From positions 1 to 8,413 of the forward strand of contig JAKAVW010000125.1 of NCBI GenBank assembly GCA_021827445.1: a stretch of 8,413 bases of DNA, in the 5' to 3' direction. Shown here in pieces: positions 1 through 6,242 of the stretch. Each line of letters starts with the position of its first letter. The first letter of the stretch is position 1. The DNA is from Pseudomonadota bacterium (GTDB lineage: Bacteria > Pseudomonadota > Gammaproteobacteria > Acidithiobacillales > Acidithiobacillaceae). The notes beneath the pieces are model-generated. The model was not told the origin of the DNA. It saw only the letters and a list, made by a program, of their open reading frames with translations, and searched no databases. Made by a program: the position numbers and the translations under genes.

Positions 1-1
1 C

Positions 2-265
2 CAGGCCCGGCCTTTTTATGGGGAGTTGTGCGACTTCATGAGCAGTGGTCCGGTAGTGGTTACGGTGCTGGAAGGCGAGGGGGCCATCGCCAAAAATCGT
101 GATCTGATGGGCGCTACCAACCCCAAAGATGCCGCTGCAGGGACGATTCGTGCAGACTTTGCCGACAGCATTGATGCCAATGCCGTACATGGTTCCGACA
201 GTGCTGAGACCGCAGCATGGGAAATCAGCTACTTTTTTGGTCAACGGGAGATTTTTTCGCGCTGA
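2..265 (+). CDS. ndk: Nucleoside diphosphate kinase, 3' part (5' end outside window)
   Basis: This is the C-terminal part, about 87 residues, of nucleoside diphosphate kinase, which transfers the gamma phosphate from ATP to other (d)NDPs through a phosphohistidine in the cytoplasm. The first full codon in the window is at position 2, and the reading frame is open from there, beginning QARPFYGELCDFM. The family signature RPFY, the segment SSGPVVV and the nucleotide-binding stretch NRDLMGATNP are all present. The active-site block NAVHGSDS is intact, with the catalytic histidine codon at 188-190. The C-terminus (YFFGQREIF) is typical of the family, which is usually about 140 residues long, so roughly the first 55 residues lie upstream. 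The stop codon is followed directly by the rlmN start. The TTG at 26 and the ATG at 38 are internal codons, not starts. Confidence 0.97.
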   Translation, partial: QARPFYGELCDFMSSGPVVVTVLEGEGAIAKNRDLMGATNPKDAAAGTIRADFADSIDANAVHGSDSAETAAWEISYFFGQREIFSR

Positions 266-1357
266 ATGATAGGCGATTCTTCTGTAGTTACCAAGGCCGA
301 ACGGCCACACCTGCTGGGACTGGATCGCCAGTCCCTCGCTGAGTTGTTGCGTGCCTGGGGAGAGTCACCCTTTCGTGCCAACCAGATTCTTCAGTGGCTG
401 CATACCCGTCAGGTGACGGACTTCTCGGCCATGACCAACATCAGTAAAGCCCTGCGTATGCGCCTTGCCGCCCAAACCCGCATCGACGAGCCGGAAATTA
501 TCGCTGACCAACTGGCGGCAGATCGCACACGTAAATGGCTATTCGGGTTGGCTGACGGGAATGCTATAGAAACAGTTTTTATTCCTGAAGAGGATCGCGG
601 CACGCTGTGCGTCTCCTCGCAGGTAGGCTGTTCTCTGGCCTGCAGTTTCTGTGCTACCGGCGCGCAGGGGCTCAGTCGCAACCTCGAAACCCATGAAATC
701 ATCTCTCAGGTGCGGGTGGCGCGCCGTTTTTTGGGCTTGGACGCGATCACCAATATCGTCTTCATGGGTATGGGTGAACCGCTGCTCAATTTGCGCCAAG
801 TATTGCCGGCGCTGGATTTGTTGCGCGACGATTATGCCTACGGCTTTGGCGCGCGGCGCATTACCGTCAGCACGGCAGGTGTGGTGCCCGGCATGGATCG
901 ACTGGGGAGCGAAAGTCCGGTTAATCTTGCCATCAGCTTGCATGCCAGCCGCGATGATATCCGCGATATTCTTGTACCGGTAAACCGCCACTACCCGCTG
1001 GCGGAATTGCTCGCTGCCTGCCGCCGTTACCCCCTGCCGCCCCGACGCCGCATCACCTTTGAATATGTGATGCTGGATGGTGTCAACGATGCCGATACCC
1101 ATGCCCGGGAACTTCTCCGCTTACTGCGAGATATCCCTGCCATGGTAAATTTAATCCCATTTAATCCCTTTCCCGATTCAGATTATAAAAGGTCACCACA
1201 GGTGCGCATCGATGCTTTCCGCGATATTATCCTGCGCGGTGATGTGATGACGGTTACGCGTCGGCCGCGTGGTGATGATATTGCTGCTGCCTGCGGTCAG
1301 TTAGCCGGGCAGGTACGTGATGGTCGACGTAGTATTCCTCTGGCGGTGCGTTTATGA
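266..1357 (+). CDS. rlmN: Dual-specificity 23S rRNA/tRNA adenine-C2 methyltransferase RlmN
   Basis: This is a radical SAM enzyme that methylates C2 of A2503 in 23S rRNA and, in the characterised family members, A37 of some tRNAs. The 363-residue length is normal for the family. The N-terminal part (about 15-95) is the small accessory domain. The radical SAM core carries the CxxxCxxC 4Fe-4S motif as C122, C126 and C129 within GCSLACSFCATG. The family cysteines needed for the ping-pong mechanism are present: C115 in TLCVSSQVGC, corresponding to E. coli C118, and C343 in AACGQL, corresponding to the methylated C355. MGMGEPL (167-173) and NLIPFNP (295-301) are further family blocks. The ATG abuts the ndk stop in the same frame; no other in-frame start is close by. 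The nearest purine-rich element is GGGAG at 246-250, rather far upstream, so coupling to ndk translation is likely. The stop overlaps the pilF start (ATGA). Confidence 0.97.
   Translation: MIGDSSVVTKAERPHLLGLDRQSLAELLRAWGESPFRANQILQWLHTRQVTDFSAMTNISKALRMRLAAQTRIDEPEIIADQLAADRTRKWLFGLADGNAIETVFIPEEDRGTLCVSSQVGCSLACSFCATGAQGLSRNLETHEIISQVRVARRFLGLDAITNIVFMGMGEPLLNLRQVLPALDLLRDDYAYGFGARRITVSTAGVVPGMDRLGSESPVNLAISLHASRDDIRDILVPVNRHYPLAELLAACRRYPLPPRRRITFEYVMLDGVNDADTHARELLRLLRDIPAMVNLIPFNPFPDSDYKRSPQVRIDAFRDIILRGDVMTVTRRPRGDDIAAACGQLAGQVRDGRRSIPLAVRL
1149..1168 (+). repeat. Perfect 10-bp tandem direct repeat inside rlmN
   Basis: ATTTAATCCC occurs twice back to back (1149-1158 and 1159-1168). It lies in a locally AT-rich stretch that uses codons such as TTA, CCA, TCA and AGG, unlike the GC-rich surroundings. 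The encoded peptide (NLIPFNP) is conserved in RlmN, so the repeat may simply come from the codons chosen for two similar tripeptides. No function can be assigned. Confidence 0.6.
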
Positions 1358-2199
1358 AAAAACTTTTGGGCTTGGGCATCGGCGTGCTTCTACTGAGTGG
1401 GTGTGGGCTCTTTGGTGGCAAAGAGCCAGCGCTAACACCTGACCAGCAAATGGCCGCGTTTATCGCTCATGAACACAAGACCAGCGCCTCCTCTTCAGGT
1501 TTTAAGCCAGCACCTGCCAACACCGGTAAGGCTAAGGCAGGCATCTATACCTCTCTCGGTAGCGCTTATTTGCAGGATGGTCATCCTCGGCAGGCGATTC
1601 GTGAATTGCAGTTGGCGATCGCCGATAACAATAATTACGCTGACGCATATAATGTCATGGGTCTGGCGTATGAGCAGTTGCAGCAGAATGAATTGGCACG
1701 CAGTGCCTTTCGCCGGGCACTCTCCATGGATGCAAAAAATCCCGAGTATCTCAATAACTATGGCGCTTTTCTCGTCAACTCCGGTAGCTATGCAGAAGCG
1801 GTTGTCGAATTAAAGCGGGCGACGGCCGATCCTTTGTATAGTACACCGCAGTTCGCCTGGACCAACCTTGCGCAAGCCTACGTGGGGCTCAAGGAACTGC
1901 CGGCAGCGCGCAATGCTCTGAACCGGGCACTCTATCTGGTGCCCAACTATCCGCCCGCCCTGCAAATGCTTGCCGAGTTGGATTTTAAGGACGGTAAAGC
2001 AGATGCTGCCTTCGCTCAGTTGCAGGTGGTCTTGGCGCAGGAACCCGATAACGCCGGTGCACTCTTGCTGGCGGGGCAGATCGCCGCTCAACAGGGGCGA
2101 ACGACACAGGCGCAGTCTCTCTGGCGGCGTTGCGTGACTGCTTCGCCCTATTCTGCGGCGGGCAAGCAGGCGCAGCAGTTGTTGTTGCAAGATGGTTGA
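1354..2199 (+). CDS. pilF: Type IV pilus biogenesis/stability lipoprotein PilF (PilW), TPR protein
   Basis: PilF/PilW is an outer-membrane lipoprotein of tetratricopeptide repeats that acts as pilotin, needed for localisation and multimerisation of the PilQ secretin of type IV pili. The 281-residue product starts with a short basic and hydrophobic signal peptide and a lipobox LSGC with the lipidated cysteine at C17. A low-complexity linker (about 40-62) follows, then about six TPR units from residue 62 to 267. Examples are YTSLGSAYLQDGHPRQAIREL, 66-86 in its core, and AYNVMGLAYEQLQQNELARSA, around 98-118. The residue after the lipidated cysteine is Gly, not Asp, consistent with outer-membrane sorting. 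The ATG overlaps the rlmN stop (ATGA) and only a weak GGCGG (1342-1346) precedes it, so translational coupling is likely. Position between rlmN and rodZ matches the pilF locus of pseudomonads. It is slightly longer than the roughly 250 residues known there, mainly in the linker. Confidence 0.92.
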   Translation: MKKLLGLGIGVLLLSGCGLFGGKEPALTPDQQMAAFIAHEHKTSASSSGFKPAPANTGKAKAGIYTSLGSAYLQDGHPRQAIRELQLAIADNNNYADAYNVMGLAYEQLQQNELARSAFRRALSMDAKNPEYLNNYGAFLVNSGSYAEAVVELKRATADPLYSTPQFAWTNLAQAYVGLKELPAARNALNRALYLVPNYPPALQMLAELDFKDGKADAAFAQLQVVLAQEPDNAGALLLAGQIAAQQGRTTQAQSLWRRCVTASPYSAAGKQAQQLLLQDG

Positions 2200-2211
2200 G
2201 GCGGCAGAGCC

Positions 2212-3192
2212 ATGGATCCGGTAACAGAAATCGAGATTTCTCAGGATTTGCGGACAGCGCGGGAAGCTCGTGGCTGGAGCCTTCACGAAGTTGCCGGGCG
2301 ATTGCATATCACCGAGGTACAGGTGAAGGGTTTGGAGGACGGTGATTATGCCGTGTTGCCCGGCGCGGCTTTCGCGCGCGGTTTTCTGAAGAATTATGCG
2401 CGGTTGCTGGACTTGAATCCGGAACCTCTTCTGAAGACGTACGATGCTTCCAATGAGGGGTCAGGGCTGCACCCGTCAGGAAACGTACTGCCCGCTGCTG
2501 AAGGTCCGCTGCTGGATTACAGTCGACGCACGCTGATTATCTCCGTATTGATTGTGATCGCCGTTATTGTGGTGGCCTGGTGGTTCTGGAGTCAGCAGCA
2601 GGCACAGCACTTGCCTGCCATGGTGGCTTCGCCGACGGTGGTTCAGCATCCGCCAGTTTCTGCGCCGGTGGTCACTGCCGCGCCCGGCGTGTCACCGGTC
2701 GTTCTGGCGCGGAGCGCCGTGACTCAGGCCGCGGCGGTGGCGGTCGGTCAATCCGCTGCACCGGTTGCAGTAACCCAATTTGCGGCCATAGCGGCTGATC
2801 ACGGGCTGGCATTTCAGTTCAGCGCGGACTGTTGGGTGCAGGTCAAAGACACTTCCGGCAAAACCCTACTCGCTGTCCTGGGACGTCGCGGCGATATTTT
2901 ACGCGTCGATTCCGGCACTCCGCCGTATCACATCCTGGTAGGAAAGGCCAGTGCTGTCGCCATCAATTATAACGGTAAGCCAGTACCACTGCCAGCCAAC
3001 GCTCTAGGTGTGGCCAGATTGCAGGTTGGTACCGCATCGGTCACGAGCACCCCTGTCAGTGGTGTTCGTGTTATGGCCGCCACCCACAGTCAGGCACCGT
3101 CCTTCGCACTACCGGTAGCCAGTGTGTTTTCATCCCCTGTTGCGGTATCCAGCACCGCAGCCGTTTCCAGCGAGGTTTCCCATGCACCATGA
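2212..3192 (+). CDS. rodZ: Cytoskeletal cell-shape protein RodZ (HTH plus DUF4115)
   Basis: RodZ is a bitopic inner-membrane protein that links the MreB cytoskeleton to the elongasome and so sets rod shape. In this 326-residue product the N-terminal cytoplasmic helix-turn-helix domain spans about 8-72 (LRTAREARGWSLHEVAGRL, then ITEVQVKGLEDGDY). A basic stretch (SRR, 104-106) precedes the single transmembrane helix at about 107-126. A periplasmic Ala/Val/Pro linker covers about 130-195. The DUF4115 domain covers about 198-273 (FSADCWVQVKDTSGK, YNGKPVPL, VARLQVG). Beyond it lies an unusual tail of about 50 residues rich in Ala, Val, Ser and Thr. The start is supported by GAGGCGG at 2198-2204, 7 nt before the ATG and overlapping the pilF stop. 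The 3' end overlaps the ispG start by 11 nt in another frame. Confidence 0.93.
   Translation: MDPVTEIEISQDLRTAREARGWSLHEVAGRLHITEVQVKGLEDGDYAVLPGAAFARGFLKNYARLLDLNPEPLLKTYDASNEGSGLHPSGNVLPAAEGPLLDYSRRTLIISVLIVIAVIVVAWWFWSQQQAQHLPAMVASPTVVQHPPVSAPVVTAAPGVSPVVLARSAVTQAAAVAVGQSAAPVAVTQFAAIAADHGLAFQFSADCWVQVKDTSGKTLLAVLGRRGDILRVDSGTPPYHILVGKASAVAINYNGKPVPLPANALGVARLQVGTASVTSTPVSGVRVMAATHSQAPSFALPVASVFSSPVAVSSTAAVSSEVSHAP
3172..3175 (+). promoter_or_regulatory. Ribosome binding site that fixes the ispG start
   Basis: GAGG (within GCGAGG, 3170-3175) lies 6 nt before the ATG at 3182 and inside the rodZ coding sequence. It favours this ATG over the GTG at 3122, the farthest upstream start in the same frame, which would add 20 residues unlike any part of the IspG family. 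Confidence 0.7.
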
Positions 3193-4282
3193 ATCTCCTA
3201 TCAAGCGTCGTAAGACCCGGCAAATTCACGTCGGTAAGGTAGCCATTGGCGGTGATGCGCCGATCAGCGTACAAAGTATGACCAATACGGAGACTCGGGA
3301 TGTGTTTGCCACGGTCGCGCAGATTCGGCGCCTGGAAGCGGTCGGTGCCGATATCGTCCGGGTATCCGTACCCAGCATGGACGCCGCCGAAGCCTTCAAA
3401 GCGATCCGTGCGCAGGTGGAAACACCCCTGGTTGCCGACATCCACTTCGACCACCGCATTGCTTTGCAGGTGATGACGGATGGTGTCGATGGCCTGCGCA
3501 TCAACCCCGGAAATATTGGTTCCCTCGATAAAACACGGCTAGTGGTGGAAATGGCCAAGGACAAGGGCATCCCCATCCGTATCGGTGTCAACGCCGGGTC
3601 GCTGGAAAAGGATATCCAGGAGAAATACGGGGAGCCGACGCCGGAAGCACTGGTGGAGTCCGCCTTGCGCCACGTGAGTATTCTCGACGAGTTGAATTTT
3701 CACGACGTGAAGATCAGCGTCAAGGCCTCCGATGTTTTTCTCGCCGTGGGCGCTTATCGGCTGCTCTCGGAAAAGGTGGATTATCCGTTGCACCTGGGTA
3801 TCACCGAAGCCGGCGGTCTGCGTTCGGGCACCGTCAAATCCGCCATCGGGCTTGGCCTGCTCCTGCGGGATGGTATCGGCGATACCATCCGGATTTCCCT
3901 CGCAGCGGATCCTGTCGAGGAAATTCGTGTCGGCTTCGATATCTTGAAAAGCCTGCACTTGCGTCAGAAGGGGATTAATCTAATCGCCTGTCCGTCCTGT
4001 TCCCGCCAGGAGTTTGATGTAATTACCACCATCAATGCCTTGGAGGCGCGTCTGGAAGATATCCTCGAACCCATGGATGTTTCGGTGATCGGCTGCGTGG
4101 TGAATGGTATTGGCGAAGCGAAGGAGGCGGATATCGGCTTGGCGGGTGGGGATAAACGCAGCATTCTCTACTATCGCGGCAAGCAGGTCGAGCGAGTGGA
4201 GAATATCGATATTGTCGATGTACTGGAAAAGCGGATTCGGGCGGAAATCGCCGAGCGACAGGCAGCGCGGCATGACGCCTGA
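3182..4282 (+). CDS. ispG: 4-hydroxy-3-methylbut-2-enyl-diphosphate synthase IspG (GcpE)
   Basis: IspG is the 4Fe-4S enzyme of the MEP isoprenoid pathway that reductively converts 2-C-methyl-D-erythritol 2,4-cyclodiphosphate to HMBPP in the cytoplasm. The chosen start gives 366 residues beginning MHHESPIKRRKT, which aligns from the first residue with E. coli IspG (MHNQAPIQRRKS). The TIM-barrel domain covers about 1-255, with the blocks SVQSMTNT, LVADIHFD, RINPGNIG, GVNAGSLEKD, KASDVFLAV and HLGITEAGG. The C-terminal cluster domain carries C270 and C273 (ACPSCSRQEFD), C305 (GCVVNG) and E312, the expected three-Cys one-Glu ligand set at the same numbering as I recall for E. coli. One oddity is that the usual NGPGE loop reads NGIGE, with Ile310 where proline is expected. 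The gene overlaps rodZ by 11 nt and is followed by a 32-nt gap before hisS. Confidence 0.97.
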   Translation: MHHESPIKRRKTRQIHVGKVAIGGDAPISVQSMTNTETRDVFATVAQIRRLEAVGADIVRVSVPSMDAAEAFKAIRAQVETPLVADIHFDHRIALQVMTDGVDGLRINPGNIGSLDKTRLVVEMAKDKGIPIRIGVNAGSLEKDIQEKYGEPTPEALVESALRHVSILDELNFHDVKISVKASDVFLAVGAYRLLSEKVDYPLHLGITEAGGLRSGTVKSAIGLGLLLRDGIGDTIRISLAADPVEEIRVGFDILKSLHLRQKGINLIACPSCSRQEFDVITTINALEARLEDILEPMDVSVIGCVVNGIGEAKEADIGLAGGDKRSILYYRGKQVERVENIDIVDVLEKRIRAEIAERQAARHDA

Positions 4283-4304
4283 GCCTCTTCCAGCGCTGCA
4301 CACC

Positions 4305-4309
4305 GGGAA
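4305..4309 (+). promoter_or_regulatory. Ribosome binding site of hisS
   Basis: GGGAA lies 5 nt before the ATG at 4315, in the 32-nt ispG-hisS gap. An out-of-frame ATG at 4311 sits beside it, but only the ATG at 4315 opens the HisRS frame and gives the family N-terminus (MAGKALQAVRGMND). The gap is too short for a T-box or a classical attenuator. Confidence 0.6.
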
Positions 4310-4314
4310 TATGC

Positions 4315-5634
4315 ATGGCTGGTAAAGCGTTGCAGGCCGTACGTGGTATGAACGATATTTTTCCGGAAGCGAGCGCGGGTTGGCAGGCACTGGAAAGTGA
4401 CCTGCGGACGTTGCTGGCGCTCTACGGCTATGGTGAGTTGCGTTTGCCTCTTCTTGAATCGACGGAACTGTTTGCCCGCGCTATTGGCGATGTGACTGAT
4501 ATCGTCCAGAAAGAGATGTACACCTTTGCGGATCGCAATGGGGATAGCCTCACCCTGCGGCCGGAGGGGACGGCGGGATGCGTGCGTGCCGCTATTCAGG
4601 CGCAGAGCATGCGCGGCCAGACTCCGCGTTATTATTATATGGGGCCGATGTTTCGTCATGAACGCCCGCAGAAAGGACGTTACCGGCAATTTCACCAACT
4701 GGGTGTGGAGGTCTTCGGGCTGCCGGCGGCGAGTACCGATGCGGAGGTTATCGCTCTATCGGCGCGGATTTTGCGGACGGCTGGCGTTACCGCTTCGTTG
4801 CAGATCAATTCTCTGGGGAGCCCGGCTGCGCGCGCCAACTACAGGGCCTTGCTTTTGGCCTATCTGCGTCCAAGACGTGCGAAGCTCTGTGCCGACTGCC
4901 AGGAGCGTATGGAGCGCAACCCGCTCCGCGTGCTTGACTGTAAAGTACCCACTTGTCAGGACATCGCACACGCGGCCCCGCATCTGGCGGACCATTTGGA
5001 CGAAGACTCTGCAGCCCATTTTGCCGTGTTGCAGTCACTGCTGACAGCGCTCGACATCTCTTACCAGGTCGATCATAGCCTCGTACGCGGCCTGGATTAC
5101 TATAGCCGCACGGTCTTCGAATGGGTGACGGACGCGCTTGGCGCGCAGGGCACGGTACTGGCCGGTGGTCGTTATGACGGTTTGGTCGCGCAGTTGGGTG
5201 GTGCTGAGACGCCGGCGATCGGGTTTGCAGTGGGGCTCGAAAGATTGCTCGCTTTACAGTCGCTGCAGGGGAGGGCGGTGGAAGCGCCGATCCCCCTGCT
5301 TTTCCTCGGCGCTTTGGAGAATGCTGGGGTGGCTCGCACCTGGCAAATTGCCGAGAAGTTGCGTGACCGGGGCATTTCCGTCGTGGCTGGTGGCCCCGCT
5401 ACTTTCAAGAACATCATGAAGCAGGCGGAACGTTCCCACGCCAGATTCCAGGCCATTATCGGCGCGGGACAACTTGCTGGCGAGGCGCTGATCCTTAAGG
5501 AACAGGCAGGGGAGGGCCGCTGGCAGGGTAATCTTGATGCCTTGCACGAGGGTCTGCACTGCCTTGGCGTTGATTTCCCGCAGCCTGCACCCCATACTGT
5601 GCGCAATTTTGCTACAGTCAGAGCCTTATCGTGA
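4315..5634 (+). CDS. hisS: Histidyl-tRNA synthetase
   Basis: This class II aminoacyl-tRNA synthetase charges tRNA-His with histidine in the cytoplasm. The 439 residues include the typical N-terminus ending RGMNDIFP and the block TLRPEGTAGCVRA (80-92). Motif 2 is GPMFRHERPQKGRYRQFHQLG (110-130 region). The HisRS-specific histidine A motif is LVRGLDYYSRTVFEW (256-270), with catalytic Arg258, followed by AGGRYDGLV (283-291). Motif 3 is AIGFAVGLERLL (301-312). The anticodon-binding domain occupies about 325-435. Four cysteines, C192, C195, C208 and C214, form CxxC...C...C in the insertion region and could bind a metal. This pattern occurs in other bacterial HisRS enzymes but not in the E. coli protein. 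The gene starts 32 nt after ispG, and its stop is within GTGA shared with yfgM. Confidence 0.98.
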   Translation: MAGKALQAVRGMNDIFPEASAGWQALESDLRTLLALYGYGELRLPLLESTELFARAIGDVTDIVQKEMYTFADRNGDSLTLRPEGTAGCVRAAIQAQSMRGQTPRYYYMGPMFRHERPQKGRYRQFHQLGVEVFGLPAASTDAEVIALSARILRTAGVTASLQINSLGSPAARANYRALLLAYLRPRRAKLCADCQERMERNPLRVLDCKVPTCQDIAHAAPHLADHLDEDSAAHFAVLQSLLTALDISYQVDHSLVRGLDYYSRTVFEWVTDALGAQGTVLAGGRYDGLVAQLGGAETPAIGFAVGLERLLALQSLQGRAVEAPIPLLFLGALENAGVARTWQIAEKLRDRGISVVAGGPATFKNIMKQAERSHARFQAIIGAGQLAGEALILKEQAGEGRWQGNLDALHEGLHCLGVDFPQPAPHTVRNFATVRALS

Positions 5635-6242
5635 CCGGTCCAGAACTCTCCGAACTCCTTTATCGCCATCGCATCTCCCTCATCGCGGGCACTATTGTTA
5701 TACTGCTTGCGGCAACGGGTTTTTTTGGCTACGAAAAATATCAGCACCATCAAGTGCAGCGTGCTGCCATCCTTTACAATGAACTGGTAGATACCCTCGT
5801 CGCCGGGCAGACCAGTACAGCACGCGCCAGTGCGGATACCCTGGTGCATCAATATGGGCACACGCCCTACGCCACTTTCGCCCGCCTTTTTCTGGCGCGT
5901 ATGGATAGTGAAAGCGACCAGATCCCGGCGGCGGAAACAGAGCTGAATACCGTCATCCAAACCGGAAGTGCCCCAAGGGGCCTGAAGAGTATGGCGAAAC
6001 TCGATCTGGCCCGGCTTTATCTGGAGCAGAAGCAGGCACAAAAGGCACTGGATTTACTGAAAGCGCAGGATGTGGCCTTCGCTACCCTGCAGGATGAAAT
6101 CCAGGGGGACGCCTATGTGGCACTCCATCAGGACGGTAAAGCTATGCAGGCTTATCAGTCGGCTATTGCCGCGCTTCCAGCCGCTGATCCTTACCGCAGC
6201 TACCTGCAGATGAAGATGGCTAATATCGGAGTGGCGCCATGA
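5631..6242 (+). CDS. yfgM: YfgM-family ancillary SecYEG translocon subunit / periplasmic TPR protein
   Basis: YfgM is a single-pass inner-membrane protein whose periplasmic TPR domain associates with the SecYEG translocon and the chaperone PpiD in E. coli. This 203-residue product has a short cytoplasmic N-terminus (ELSELLYRHR), one transmembrane helix at about 15-33 (ISLIAGTIVILLAATGFFGY) and a periplasmic TPR-like region of about 45-195. Family-like elements are KLDLARLYLEQKQAQKALDLL in the middle and IQGDAYVALHQDGKAMQAY. The end (YLQMKMANI) resembles the E. coli C-terminus. The length matches the family at about 206 residues. The GTG start overlaps the hisS stop (GTGA), there is no clear Shine-Dalgarno sequence, and no nearby alternative start would keep the transmembrane helix intact, so coupling to hisS is likely. 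Identity rests on position and architecture more than on strong motifs. Confidence 0.9.
   Translation: MTGPELSELLYRHRISLIAGTIVILLAATGFFGYEKYQHHQVQRAAILYNELVDTLVAGQTSTARASADTLVHQYGHTPYATFARLFLARMDSESDQIPAAETELNTVIQTGSAPRGLKSMAKLDLARLYLEQKQAQKALDLLKAQDVAFATLQDEIQGDAYVALHQDGKAMQAYQSAIAALPAADPYRSYLQMKMANIGVAP
6228..6231 (+). promoter_or_regulatory. Ribosome binding site of bamB
   Basis: GGAG lies 7 nt before the bamB ATG at 6239, inside the last codons of yfgM. It supports starting bamB at the ATGA overlap. Confidence 0.6.

Noticed and set aside
539..1102. A 187-codon minus-strand open frame opposite rlmN
   Set aside because: It is antisense to the conserved radical SAM core; the low-complexity translation looks like a shadow frame.
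3122..3181. An N-terminal extension of IspG from the GTG at 3122
   Set aside because: The added 20 residues are the out-of-frame reading of the RodZ tail and do not resemble IspG. The ATG at 3182 has a well-placed GAGG and matches the family N-terminus.
4283..4314. A regulatory leader (T-box or His attenuator) before hisS
   Set aside because: The gap is 32 nt, with no His codon run and no stem-loop followed by a T tract.
5172..6041. A 289-codon minus-strand open frame across the hisS-yfgM junction
   Set aside because: It is antisense to HisRS motif 3, the anticodon-binding domain and YfgM, with no family resemblance and no supporting ribosome binding site seen.
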